Source: Priapulus caudatus
Taxonomy: Eukaryota > Priapulida > Priapulimorpha > Priapulimorphida > Priapulidae
NCBI RefSeq assembly: GCF_000485595.1
Contig: NW_014577113.1
Span: 270,310 to 334,309, forward strand
Length of the DNA: 64,000 nt
Direction of reading: 5' to 3'
The translations under genes were made by a program, and so were the position numbers. The notes beneath the pieces were generated by a model. The model was not told where the DNA came from. It was given only the letters and a program-made list of their open reading frames with translations, and did no database searches. Below are positions 1 to 11,684 of this stretch, one piece after another (within the stretch, counting starts at the first letter, position 1; every line of letters starts with the position of its first letter).

Positions 1-1160
1 TCTTTAATCTTAAGACACTTAACGTACGCGCCATCTCGTGGCAACTTTCATAACAATCCAATGAACATTCTATTGGAAGGTTCCGTGATACCATCCTGTG
101 CCTTCACTGTTTCGGCGCGTAGTTGAACACATTTGGTACTAGAATCCCACCACTCCACCACAGAGTCACCGCAGTAGACGTTAGATGAGCGCTGTCGCTC
201 CGCGGCACTTGTTTATTTATTTGTCACGTTTCAACTGGTTAGTGCCATTTTATGTGCACATATATTGCCCTTACATGCATGGTGAATAGCCATAGTACTG
301 TGCTGATTACATTTTCAAAGCCATTCCAAATAGATTACATGAATCGAAAGTGGTATGTTTTAATGCATGCCTCACCCTACAAGTTCCCTCCTCTTCATGC
401 GATATTGAAATGTACTCTATTAATCTTACTCAATTCTGTTCTTTGTGTTCGGTAAATGATTAGTTGCAATTTAAACTTAAAATGTGGGGTGGCATGGATC
501 ACACTATTCGGAAAACTGTGGGCACTTTAATCCTTTATGTAATTTTACATCATTTAATTGAATTGCACTGTGCCTTATAAAAGCAGGCTTTCCTGTGAGA
601 TTTGTGCCTCATGTTTTCTTGAATAAAAATGACAGGAAACCTGTCTAACTGATAGGTAACTCAGTATCCCAAGTTGCATGGATTCAATGTGAATGAGATT
701 ATGGTTTAGGACCGAATTCAGTTAATTGTACATTTTTTAAAGCATTTTGTTAACTGTTAAAAGTAAAATAAAAAATTATATTGTTCTTTTTCAGTGTGTG
801 TCAAATTCATATCCTTTGATTTATGTGGTGGATGCTAAAAAGATTAAATGATCGTTGATAATATCTAGTGGTAAGCATGTTCGTACTACTCATCAACATT
901 GTACTCATCGTTAATTTTATATAGAAGACCAAGCATCAAATAGTAAAAACATGCTTAAAAGCATTAGTGTGCTAGTAGTTAGTTAAGTTATCGTAATTAC
1001 GGTAACAAGTTGGTTACAATCAATTAGTAGAAAAGCAAAACCCACTTATACTGCGAACGTTAATTTGCTAGAATTCAGAATGCACGTGAGAAGTGGTGCA
1101 AGACCTGTGCAAGTCTTATTCGTCGTAAATAATTATATCGTGTCTTTTCTTTTTTTTTAG
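1..1160. promoter_or_regulatory. upstream region of UTX with possible 5'UTR intron
   Basis: This is AT-rich noncoding DNA with no convincing exon. A donor-like GTAAGC at 871 and a strong pyrimidine tract ending in AG at 1151-1160 could bound a 290-bp 5'UTR intron, with the second exon starting at 1161. No TATA box or CpG-rich promoter stands out. Positions 26-45 and 185-215 resemble parts of 33085-33110 and 33412-33445 (shared cores CGCCATCTCG and GAGCGCTGTCGCTC), so the first 235 bp may be a copy of an interspersed repeat. Confidence 0.35.
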
Positions 1161-1188
1161 TTGAGAGGCTGAAGATCTGACAGGCAAG

Positions 1189-4100
1189 ATGCAACCAGTG
1201 CAAGAAGATAGTGTGTTAACTCCCCAGGAGATGACACTACTGGCCGAGTACGACAGTCGCCTATATGGCTTCCTGAAGCTGAATACGGTAGAAGAGTCAC
1301 CAAAAAAGACTCTCATTATGAAGGCAGTGCAGTATTTGGAGAAGGTATTGGCCGACAACCGCCTCTTCCAGGAAATGGAGAAGAAAACGAAGCCAAAGTG
1401 TGACAGCACCGAGAAGCTTGTCAATCCCAAAACATACTGCAAGCTTGGACACTTACACCTATTGCTGGAAGATTATGCAAAGTCACTGTCAGCTTATCAG
1501 AAGTTCTTCAACATAGAGGAGGAATACTGGAAAGATGCACCATTTCTGTATGGCCTCGGATTAGTGTACTTCCATTACAATGCATTTAAATGGGCGGCGA
1601 AAGCATTTCAACAGGTTTTGTACGTCGATCCAAGCTTTAGTCGTGCGAGTGAGGTTCACCTGAGGTTGGGGATCATTTTTAAAATCAACAACGATTTTGA
1701 GTCGAGCCTAAAACATTTCCAGCTGGCGCTGATCGATTCGAACCCTTGCTCTTTGTCGAAGATCGACATTCAGTTCCATGTCGCACACCTCCACGAGGTT
1801 CAAAGCAAGAACATCCGTGCGAAGGAACTGTACGAGAAGTTGCTTCAGACGCCCGACTTGTCGAACCAAGTGCGTGCGAATGCCTTGCGACAGCTTGGCT
1901 GGATGTACCACACGTGTGAGTCACTCGGTCTGAAACTTCAGCGAGAGGCCTGCGCCATTTCCTACCTACAGAAGGCTATTGAGGCTGATCCGAACAGTGG
2001 ACAGAGCTGGTACTTTCTGGGTCGGTGTTATTCTAGTGCAAGTAAAGTCCATGATGCATTCGTTTCCTATAGACACAGCATAGACAAATCTGAGGCAAGT
2101 GCAGACACCTGGTGCTCAATTGGTGTACTCTATCAACAACAGAACCAGCCAATGGATGCGCTGCAAGCTTACATCTGTGCTGTGCAGCTAGATAAAGAGC
2201 ACTTTGCTGCATGGACGGACCTAGGCATATTGTATGAGTCGTGTGGCCAACTGAAGGACGCGTTGACTTGTTATGTGAATGCGTCCAGGTGTAAAGTACA
2301 AGTGGGCTCGAATATCGCGGCGCGAGTGAAAATCCTGGAGACGCAGCTGGCTAATCCGCAGCTGAGCAGCTTGCAAAGACCAAAGACACTTCCCAGTATT
2401 GAGGAGGCGTGGAATCTTCCGATACCCGCCGAGTTAACGTCTCGGCAAGGCAATGCAAACAATATGCAGCAGCGCTCAGCTATCGGGATGGCCGGACCGA
2501 AGCAGTACATGGCGCAGAGCTACGCTCAGAGCCTCGTGCACCCGTCTTCGCCCAACGTGGGCAACATGCTCGGCGCCGGTTACACGTCACCAAGCGCTTC
2601 GAAGAAGCGCCGAATTTCTGGTGCTGGCGGCAACGTGGGCGGCGAGCTAATACAGCCGCCGTTCATGAGTGCAGACCACCGAGCTGCATCGCAGCAGCAA
2701 CAGCAGAGCCAGCAGCAGCAGTTGTCGGCAGCTAATGTGCCTTACTCGCAAACTCACTTACCTCAGGGAAACTCGCAAAATACTCAGGTGACTATCACAA
2801 GTAGTGCTATCGCAGCGTCCGTGCCGCACGACGCCGCCACACCCGACGCGACACAGACGGCCGTCGCGCAGACGGGCGATGCACAGCCGCAGGCTGGCAC
2901 GCGCCCCGCGCTCACCAATCTGACGTCGTCGCTGATGGGACCAAACAACAACAACAATAACAATGCAAGAGGCGGCGCGCAGAAGGCGGGCGGCGCGTCG
3001 TCGTTGCTTCCGGCTGACGTCGCGACGCTGAAGATGTCGGCCGCGCAGATCATCGCCGCGTGCAAGGGTCTCGGCAAGCAGGGGCTGTTCAACACGAGCA
3101 TGCCGCCGCCGCAGCCCCCGCCGCCGCCGACACCGTCGCCGCCAAAGGAGGAGCTGTACCCGCCGACCCCGAGCACGTACCTCGAGAACAAGAAGGACGC
3201 GTTCTCGGCCGAGCTGCAGAAGTGGATCCACTCGCACCCGGTCGCGGTCGTGCGCGGCCTCGCCGGCGCCCTCAAGCTCGACCTCGGCCTGTTCTCGACG
3301 CGCAGCCTTGTCGAGGCGAACGCCGACCACATCGTCGAGGTGCGCACGCAGCACCAGCAGCCATCCGACGAGAACTGGGACGCCGGCTGCAAGACGCAGG
3401 TGTGGCAGTGCGAGAGCAGCCGTTCGTACACGTCGATCGCAAAGTACGCGCAGTACCAGGCGCAGTCGTTTCAGGAGAGCCTGAAGGAGGAGCACGAGCG
3501 CGCGCACGGCGTCTACCACGACACGGACAGCGACTCGGGCTCGTCGTCGAACGCCAAGATCGGCGGCGTGAAGAGCAAGAAGGAGAAGGCGCCGCCGTTC
3601 AAGGTGATCAAGTTCGGCACGAACGTCGATCTCTCCGACGAGATCAAGTGGCGCGCGCAGCTGCAGGAGCTGACGAAGCTGCCGGCGATGTTCCGTGTCG
3701 TCTCGGCGAACAACATGCTCAGCCACGTTGGCCACAACATCCTCGGCATGAACACGGTGCAGCTGTACATGAAGGTGCCGGGCAGCCGCACGCCGGGCCA
3801 CCAGGAGAACAACAACTTCTGCTCGGTAAACATCAACATCGGGCCGGGCGACTGTGAGTGGTTCGCGACGCCCGTCGAGTACTGGGGCGCGATCCACCAG
3901 CTGTGCGACCGGCACGGCGTCAACTATCTCAGCGGCTCCTGGTGGCCACTCGTCGACGACCTCTACGAGAACAACATCCCGCTGTACCGCTTCATCCAGC
4001 GGCCGGGCGACCTCGTCTGGGTCGGACCCGGCGCCGTGCACTGGGTGCAGGCGATCGGCTGGTGTAACAACATCGCGTGGAACGTGGCGCCGTTCACCGC

Positions 4101-4569
4101 GCAGCAGTACCACCTCGGCATGGATCGCTACGAGTGGAACAAGCTGAACGCGTACAAGTCGATCGTGCCGATGGTGCACTTGTCGTGGAACGAGGCGCGC
4201 AACGTGAAGATCTCCGAGCAGCGGCTCTTCGAGATGATCAAGTGCACGCTGCTGCGCACGCTCAAGGAGTCGCAGATCATACTGGAGTACGTGGACAGCC
4301 TCGGCAAGCGCGTGCTGTACCAGCAGCGTGAGCGCAACGAGATCGCGCACTACTGCCACATCTGCGAGGTTGAGGTCTTCAACATCCTGTTCTGCCGCGA
4401 GCAGGAGAATGGCAAGCACCAGGTGTACTGTCTCGACTGTGCGCGCAAGCTCAGTCCAAGCCTCGATGGCTTCATCATCCTGCAGCAGTACCAGATGGTC
4501 CACCTCGCCGAAGTCTACGACAACTTCCAGCTGCAGATGCCACTAGGGCCGCCCGCGGGAGGTATATGA
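1189..4569 (+). CDS. KDM6A: UTX-type histone H3K27 demethylase, TPR + JmjC, intronless
   Basis: This is a complete 1,126-residue frame. It should be an Fe(II)/2-oxoglutarate dioxygenase that removes methyl groups from H3K27 in the nucleus; family members sit in the MLL3/4 COMPASS complex. Residues about 80-366 are TPR repeats. The middle is low-complexity (polyQ about 501-512, polyN about 586-592, proline run about 637-653, basic KKRR before it). The JmjC domain lies at about 802-985, with iron ligands H871, E873 (in GHQENNNF) and H951 (in GAVHWVQ). The C-terminal zinc-binding module has C1056, C1059, C1081 and C1084. An in-frame TGA at 1162-1164 supports this ATG. It is shorter than human UTX (about 1,400 aa), mainly in the disordered middle. 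Oddities: there is no intron in the coding region, and GC rises sharply from the TPR half to the JmjC half. The catalytic set is intact. UTY and JMJD3 paralogues are the only alternatives; the TPRs argue against JMJD3. Confidence 0.96.
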   Translation: MQPVQEDSVLTPQEMTLLAEYDSRLYGFLKLNTVEESPKKTLIMKAVQYLEKVLADNRLFQEMEKKTKPKCDSTEKLVNPKTYCKLGHLHLLLEDYAKSLSAYQKFFNIEEEYWKDAPFLYGLGLVYFHYNAFKWAAKAFQQVLYVDPSFSRASEVHLRLGIIFKINNDFESSLKHFQLALIDSNPCSLSKIDIQFHVAHLHEVQSKNIRAKELYEKLLQTPDLSNQVRANALRQLGWMYHTCESLGLKLQREACAISYLQKAIEADPNSGQSWYFLGRCYSSASKVHDAFVSYRHSIDKSEASADTWCSIGVLYQQQNQPMDALQAYICAVQLDKEHFAAWTDLGILYESCGQLKDALTCYVNASRCKVQVGSNIAARVKILETQLANPQLSSLQRPKTLPSIEEAWNLPIPAELTSRQGNANNMQQRSAIGMAGPKQYMAQSYAQSLVHPSSPNVGNMLGAGYTSPSASKKRRISGAGGNVGGELIQPPFMSADHRAASQQQQQSQQQQLSAANVPYSQTHLPQGNSQNTQVTITSSAIAASVPHDAATPDATQTAVAQTGDAQPQAGTRPALTNLTSSLMGPNNNNNNNARGGAQKAGGASSLLPADVATLKMSAAQIIAACKGLGKQGLFNTSMPPPQPPPPPTPSPPKEELYPPTPSTYLENKKDAFSAELQKWIHSHPVAVVRGLAGALKLDLGLFSTRSLVEANADHIVEVRTQHQQPSDENWDAGCKTQVWQCESSRSYTSIAKYAQYQAQSFQESLKEEHERAHGVYHDTDSDSGSSSNAKIGGVKSKKEKAPPFKVIKFGTNVDLSDEIKWRAQLQELTKLPAMFRVVSANNMLSHVGHNILGMNTVQLYMKVPGSRTPGHQENNNFCSVNINIGPGDCEWFATPVEYWGAIHQLCDRHGVNYLSGSWWPLVDDLYENNIPLYRFIQRPGDLVWVGPGAVHWVQAIGWCNNIAWNVAPFTAQQYHLGMDRYEWNKLNAYKSIVPMVHLSWNEARNVKISEQRLFEMIKCTLLRTLKESQIILEYVDSLGKRVLYQQRERNEIAHYCHICEVEVFNILFCREQENGKHQVYCLDCARKLSPSLDGFIILQQYQMVHLAEVYDNFQLQMPLGPPAGGI

Positions 4570-4651
4570 GATCAGTGAGAGGTGTAGGAAGGGCCGGTGC
4601 GAGGCCAATCAGTTCTGCGAGAGGATTCGCAAGCACCCACAGGAGGCGTGT

Positions 4652-4908
4652 GAGGTCTGAGAGAGGTGGCAAGAGTCTGTGGAAGGGCGTGTGAGGTCTG
4701 CGAAAGGAGTAGCAAGCATTCACAGGAGGCGTGTGAGGTCTGTAAGAGCAGTAGCAAGCATCCGTGGCAGGCGTGTGTGGTCTGTGAGAGTAGTAGCAAG
4801 CATCCACAGGAGGCGTGTGAGGTCTGTGAGAGCAGTAGCAAGCATCCGCGGCAGGCGTGTGAGGTCTGTGAGAGCAGTAGCAAGCATCCGCGGCAGGCGT
4901 GTGAGGTC
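4652..4908. repeat. 42-bp minisatellite in the UTX 3' region
   Basis: The core GAGGTCTG recurs at 4652, 4693, 4735, 4777 (as GTGGTCTG), 4819, 4861 and 4903, giving a 41-42 bp period. Units also share AGCAGTAGCAAGCATCC. Degenerate relatives extend back to about 4610, just after the UTX stop. The period is a multiple of three, so frames stay open on both strands and spell cysteine-rich 14-residue repeats. That is a by-product of the repeat, not evidence of a gene. Confidence 0.9.
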
Positions 4909-7852
4909 TTGACAGAGGAAACAGCTATCTCGTGTAATGCCAAACAGATCTTGTGCACGTCTTCATCGTTGTGCACACGTTTTGGGTGCGATCCTGTGTA
5001 CGTATCATTTTCTCGTAATTGAAAGAAAGAGAGGATTTAGGGTCGAATGGGAAAAGCTACGGTGTACCCTTAAAATATTTTCTGTAGGGAGAGTGTGATG
5101 TTCTGCGTTATCTACATGAGTTCATTAAATGTAGTAAGATTACAGCAGTTCGTAATAAGAATCCGTCGTAACACTCAAATGTGTTTGTGTGTAGGTAATT
5201 TTTCAGAGCCCGCGAAGAAATGCGAGAAATGTGTTCATTTATGTACTGAATATGTATTGTTCTTGTTCTGCACTGTGGCTTGCATTGTTTGTTGCATGTG
5301 AATTGTCGAGATGTCATGCATCGCAATAATGTTCTGTTTTCTTGACAAGATCTCGCGTGTGTGAAACAATGAGTGCTGTTTAAAGTGCATTGTTGTTGTA
5401 GCCGATCGCATACTATCTGTTCTTTGCATTTCTTGTGGGCTCTATATTATCGATGGTGGCATGCCTGTTTCTGTCTGCTGGCATTTTGATTGGAACTCAG
5501 GAACCTAATAAGAACGCTAGCAGTACGGAAACAGGCGGCGTTCCACTGCTGATACGCCGTTTTGTACGACGACGGTGTGCTCAGTTATCATCACTGCCAG
5601 AGTGAGCACCCGGCTGGCGTGCATTTGTACAGTGTTCACTGATTTTTACTCCACATTCAACTGTGTGCACGGAGATGCCAGGCTAGTTACAGCATCGTAG
5701 GTGTTTGAAATTATGATTTTTTTTTCACCATTTAAGCCGTCGCTCTGTGCCTCCTTCGAGATTTAGTGACACCGCGGACGGAGGTAGGCGGCGTGGCGAG
5801 ATTCGCAGCTTGCGTGTGCAGCGAAGTCGCGATTGTGCAATTTTACGTTTGACGAGCGTTTGCCGCGCGTGGCAGCGGTGTTAGTGCCGCCACCACTGCT
5901 TTTGTTGTGGAGACGAGACGGGGAGGCAGGCGTGCACCTGCCCCTGAAGGGCAGTCTGTCTGTGCAGGTAGCTGGGCCATCCAGCCGGCGAGATCCGAGG
6001 TGCACAGACAGTGCAAGGTCAGCGTGCGGCGAGGCGGACGGACTCGCATTGATAGGAATTCTAGCCTAGATACATTGTGTGTTCCCCCACGTGTTTGTGG
6101 TAGCCGTGCGCTGTACTGTGTGAAGTGTGCGTGTTTTGACAGCAAGAGAGGGCAACTACTACGTAAAGGCAGGAGTTGTGGTGTGGAGATTGACAAAATG
6201 TCTGGTTGGTTGCTATGGTTGCTAGAGTGCCCCCCCCCGCTTCATTCCCAAGAGACAACCGACTGTACATTGGCAGACTAAAAATGGTTTTTGAGTGTTT
6301 CTTCAATATTTTTTCTAGTTTTTTTTTTTAAACGGAGTACTTGACTGTGTTTTGGTAGTGCAGCTGATGAAAAGCATGTATAAAAATAAGTTGGTATGTG
6401 CATGGATTATGTATCCCCCATCTTACTGCCATCTTCTACTAGTTTTGTTTAGTAACTTATTTCCGACAGGGTCATGTATAAATTGCAGTCGTTATTTTTA
6501 CTAGTTAGTAATGAAGTTCTTGGGTCCAAAATGTATAGTTTCATGGAGTCAATTGATTTTGTTATAACTGCGATAGTTCGCAAGGCAACCAAGATTTCCC
6601 CCATGCACACGTGTAAATTGTACATGTACGTATGTAACTAAAGGGAGTCTGTACAGTAACGCAGTGTTTGTGTTGTCTAGCGAGAGTGAGAGAGTAAGAT
6701 AAGGGAAAATACGCGAGGCTTGTAAGGTTATTATTGAGACGTTTGTCTATACCCTTGCCGCCTTGTCTAATAGATATGGTCTAATTTCTTCTACCGAGAA
6801 CAAACTGCATGAGTATTGTGATGAGCTTTATACTTTATATTCAGGAAATCCTGACCTTGCTGTCAAACTACCAAAGAATACATTCGCGATCACGTCCATA
6901 ATTTTGTCGTTCCGCAAACATGTCGGCCGTTTCTATTTGTGTCCCGTAGTGCATGTCCATTGAAAAAACCGATCGCTTGTCGGAATACAGAGCAAACGGT
7001 TTTTGATTCGAATTCGGATTCTCGATCAACATGTGTGGTGTTGGATGCATACTAACGATGCGAGTAGCTTCGTCACGATATTTCAGCCATTATGTGTACG
7101 AATTTCTCCTATCGGCGGTTGCCTCTTGATGCCATAGAAGAAAGATTTCATCATGATATTCAGATTCACAATCGTAATATTGGTTCTTCATGCGAGTTGC
7201 ATTGTTTTGATTATATGCAAAAGTGTATTTTATTTTGTGTACACGTTCGTCATCGATTCATGATTGTGTAAAATCATGTGCATGTCTCTGTAAAGTTATG
7301 TAATGCGCGCGGGGAGAGAGTTATTTGCCAGCATTCGTCTGTAATTTCGGTTGTGAAGTCACGCACTTACTACGAGTCTAGTTGAAGGACGTTTGCAGTT
7401 GCTGGTCACTGAATGAGTCGGTCGAGCGCGGAGTTACAGGCCAGGTCGTTTGTGACCTCGGTCAACCCGGTTTGGCTCGTAGGGTGAAACTGCTTTGGCT
7501 ATCTTTGCAAAGCATGTAATAGTTCACGCTGTACCTTTGTGTACGCCGGGGTGTTTGGAAAGATCCTTTCAAGCAATTGTTCCTATTGATACTATTGAAT
7601 TATACTTTCTTCGATTGACTACTTACTTAGTCGCTTCCAAATGCAGAAATTCAGTCCGAATCTGAACACATTTTTAACAAAATATGTATATTCAAGCCAT
7701 TTCTGCAGTGAATTCCTGCAGGCGGCAGGTTTCAAGTATTGCATATGTAAATTTATACGTATTTGCAAGTGGCGAATTGTCGCCATACCAGAGCTTCCGT
7801 CTTTATCCGTTGACGATACCTTTGGTTGGTTTCCGTATTATTGCACAGTATG

Positions 7853-7935
7853 TGCGTGTGTGTGCGTGTGCGTGTGCGTGTGCGTGTGCGTGTGCGTGTG
7901 TGTGTGTGCGCGTGTGCGCGTGTGTACGTGTCTGG
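7853..7935. repeat. (TGTGCG)n microsatellite
   Basis: This is an alternating purine-pyrimidine tract of GTGTGC units, of the kind that can form Z-DNA. Frames open across it are artefacts. Confidence 0.9.
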
Positions 7936-8804
7936 TGTGCATGCGTGCGTGGGCTTTGTACAGGCAACTCTCAGTCTCAGGCAAATCTGCGAGACCACTC
8001 CACCCTTACATTAACACGTAAGCAAATATTTGTTGTTCAACCGAAACCTAAGCAGCTTGAATAGCATTGGCGCGAGGGGCGGCATGGCGATCGGTCAACC
8101 GCTGCATCCTGAATCGCTGTCACGTCTTGACCGAGACGTCTCAATGACGCGGAGACGACAACATCTGTGCCCCATCGTTTTCCATTCCAAGGTTATCCCT
8201 CCAGTCGTGTCCGCTTGTTGTCTTCCCCACGACGAATGGCATCCCCATCCGCCTCCCCGCTCGCGCAGAAAACCCCTTGCAGTCGACATAAACCGCTGTT
8301 GTTGTTGCTGGTGAGGGAATGCTCGGGCGACATTGTGCCAGAGGGGGACAAGCGTGCGGTTAGGTGTGATCAGTCGGGTGCATTGTACGAGAACAATCGC
8401 CGGCCCCGAGGCAAGACCTGTATGCCTCCATCAACAGCAAGCGTACTCTCAAGTTACTTGTAAGAAAGTTACTGGTAGGAGCGCTGGTGTATGCGCTTAC
8501 CGGCATCTCCGCTGCAGGACATTTATGGTAGTTTCTGCTCCATAGGTACCTTGTACCTCGACGACTTTCATGACTGAGTTTAGCAATTTCTGCTGAAAGA
8601 AATTTAAGCAGTCGAATTTGTACGATTTGACAGGCAACTTCTTACGAAAATTGCTGCTTAGCTGATCGTGAATGAATGGTTGCGGGGCAGAACTGTTGTT
8701 AATATGGGAATACGTCAACGTTAACGATAGTTAGATTATGAATAGTCTCTTTTTTATTATTGCGTTTTTGTGAATTTCGTCTCATTCTGTGTGTGAAGTG
8801 TTTC

Positions 8805-8810
8805 AATAAA
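8805..8810 (+). terminator. candidate poly(A) signal for UTX
   Basis: This is the first canonical AATAAA on the plus strand after the UTX stop that I found. If used, the 3'UTR would be about 4.2 kb. An ATTAAA near 5124 is a nearer, weaker alternative. Confidence 0.3.
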
Positions 8811-10507
8811 TTGATGGGGCATGTGTCAAAGCAAGAAATGTTACGTAAGTAACTCCTGAAAAGCCCGTATACTGCAGTTTCTGGCTTATTGAAATGTTGA
8901 CCTCGTTCGTTCCTTTACACATGGCTGTTTGTAATATACATGTAATTTACACATTAAAAAAAGACTCGTTGTACAGAAAAGCATCTCTCTGTAGCTGAAT
9001 TGGATTGTATTCAAAAGTGCAGAATCAAAAATAAAAGTTTTGTAACTGTATTTAAGGAGATTTAGCATGCTCACTGGTGTTTGTCGCACATTGTACATAA
9101 AAAACTATTGAAGCGGCATGCCTTCCTCAGAACTGTCATGCACTCTCACCAGAAATCCAATGGTTAATGTTGAAAGCATAAACGATAGCTAATTTCTGCT
9201 CCACTTACATTGTAGATATTGTAAAATAGGTAATATTAAGATTTTGTTCTAGCAAGAAATATTACAACCTGAACCAACGTGAAATCGTTTTCAGTGTTTG
9301 CTCTGAAATGTTTCTGAAAAGGTGTCCCGTGTCCACTTCCTTTATGCAATGGTCGATTCGTTCGTTGGTCTCACATATCGAAAAAACGATTTTGCTTTAA
9401 TCGTCTCTGCGTATATACGAAAATGTATCAATTGGATGGAGAGGATAACAAAGCGGAAATTATAGTGGCGGTGAATGATAGGTGTTCATAACAAAAACAT
9501 TACGATCCTGGTTAAGGTTTTGGCATGAACCCTACAATTACCTTACATCTACACACAAACATGCATGTATCAGGTGACAGACCATATGTATATTGTAAAT
9601 CTTATACGAAATTATTACTTGTAGTGGCCTATCATCCCGAGATAAATGGTAAGTGTCAACACTACATACATACCAGCCCTTTAGGTTTACCCTACAGCCC
9701 TAGCAAATATCTTCAATCAATTATGCTGCGCAGCAATGAAAATGAGTTTTGCACATGTACAAGTTTCATTCAAAAATACACATTTTTTATTGCAAATGAT
9801 TCAAAATGTCTAGTATAAAATGTCATCAATGAATTAACATATAATTACACGTGAATTCATACGATTTAGTCACCGAGTGGTTCACCTGTTTGTACAACAT
9901 GTGCAGTATCGCTCTAGCAAAAACTTCGTTCAACACTTGACTCTTAACAACTTTAACAACATTGTGCAGATAACAAAGTCAAAGTCAAACATCTGTAAGG
10001 CCAAAACAAAATATAGGTGTGGTTACGGTTTCCCGACCGACCCTATTTATTCCCAGCTACCCTAAACATCTTATTGTCAATTTTCTTTAAAGTAAAAAAA
10101 AAAACAATTAAAAAAAAAAAATATGAATTGGACAGTTCCTGCTTCAAAAGGCGCAACGCACATCCTTCGGACATGGTTCGTAAATAAAATATTTCAAGAA
10201 AATAAAATGTTTTCCCTACCTACCTACCCTATTTTTTTCGGCATGTAACGGTAACCACACATATTTTGTTTTGGCCTAAGGAAACTATACTAATAACATG
10301 CTACCGAGCAACTATGAAATGTCAAGCTATCATCTAACATAGCGAACGAGGGCACAACTAGTAAATTTAATTAAGGCCATTAACACAAGCATTTTATTAA
10401 TTAGAGAATGCAGTCCAATGTACATAACAGAATATGAACAAATTATTTTTTCCATTTAGCCATGCTGCGCACATGCGTGTAATCAAATAAAATCTAAACA
10501 ACTAAAG

Positions 10508-10771
10508 GCTCATAGGGGTCTATGTCCCAGGGTACTGCCGGGAACGTACCCTGGGTTAACTATTTGAATATGGTATAGCCGGTAGGGGAGTAGGCATAGG
10601 CGACTTCCTAGACTCGTTAGTGGAGTAGGCGAGGTACGGTCCGGCATATTAGATCACAGGCCCTGGGCCAAGGGCCTGTGATTAGATAGTACCAGGGTAC
10701 GTTCCGGTATACCGGACCATACCCAGGGTACGTTCCGGCAGTACCCTGGGGGACATAGACCCTCTCAGCCA
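10508..10771. mobile_element. hAT-like MITE, family M1 copy 1
   Basis: This is a 264-bp palindromic element. Inverted ends share GGGTCTATGTCCC and inner arms share CAGGGTACTGCCGG. It is flanked by the 8-bp direct repeat AACTAAAG (10500-10507 and 10772-10779). There is no coding capacity. An 8-bp duplication fits the hAT superfamily. A second copy lies at 14078-14307 and a fragment at 21021-21095. Confidence 0.8.
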
Positions 10772-11684
10772 AACTAAAGCTCAAATATGTAAGCAGTTGG
10801 CAGACAACAACACGGAGTTAACCTAACCTCAATGCTGCCATCTACAAGAAAATATGTACTTTAATACATCTCTGAACTTATGCTTCAAAAACGTCTAAAG
10901 GTTCAGTACAATGCCACAGTTTAATTTATGACTACAATAACACATCAGCATTTCGTTCGAAGAGGGCGACATTTGTTCTGTGCAATTATCACAATTTATT
11001 ATGAGGATGGGGTTCATGCAAGCACGAAGATAAGAAAAACAAGCCCATAAATATTAGACATGGGCAATAATACACAATAGGGTGACACACACATACACAG
11101 CAACATTACGTCAGAAATATATCACAACTAATAGTGATATATTTTCGATTATACACTTTCACCCGTACAGCTGGTCGACATTGAAATTGATTTATTTGTT
11201 GCTTTTTAATCTCTAAAAATATATGTCTGTGCTCCTTTAATATATTCCAGTTGATATAACTGGGTTGAACCGAATTATGTGCATTCATCCTTGACTATCG
11301 TGAACCTCCCGTGGGTTACAAAAAGTAAATGCTATGCTAAAAACCGTTTTGGTCTGTTAAAAGAAGTGATGTTTCAACATTATATATTGCATTTCAGAAA
11401 AAATCTTGTGTACTAAATTTTGAATTAAGATTCAGTGTCCAGAACCCATTGCATCTTGTTGATTCTTGTCTCTTCATGTAACTCTGTTCGGTGGCTATAA
11501 TAATTAAGATGAGGTACTCAAGGTTCATACAATTCTCAATGAACCTGCTCTCTATATTATTATGCACTAGTTCCAACCCCAACACTTACGTGTAAAATAA
11601 AAATGCATGTTCCTCACGCACACACGTCCTTCCGAAGATGCAGCTGCTTGCAAAGGCACTTGGATCCCAACCATCTCATAACCT
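10772..11684. other. probable 3'UTR of the p24 gene and spacer
   Basis: AT-rich, no exon or repeat recognised. On the minus strand it continues downstream of the p24 stop codon, so part of it is presumably 3'UTR. A TTTATT (AATAAA on the minus strand) lies near 11190. Confidence 0.4.

Larger units (their letters stand above)
4909..10507. other. UTX 3' region and intergenic DNA
   Basis: No supported gene. GC-rich patches at about 5750-6080 and 8080-8420 carry short open frames without splice or homology support. The stretch from 8820 to 10500 is AT-rich with poly-A runs near 10090-10125 and nothing recognisable. Confidence 0.5.

Noticed and set aside
2758-4503. 581-codon antisense frame opposite UTX
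   Set aside because: It is a shadow of the GC-rich third positions of the UTX frame; Arg/Leu/Val/Asp composition and no domain.
4666-5022. 118-residue cysteine-rich repeat protein after UTX
   Set aside because: The frame is open only because the minisatellite period is 42 bp; no splice or start context.
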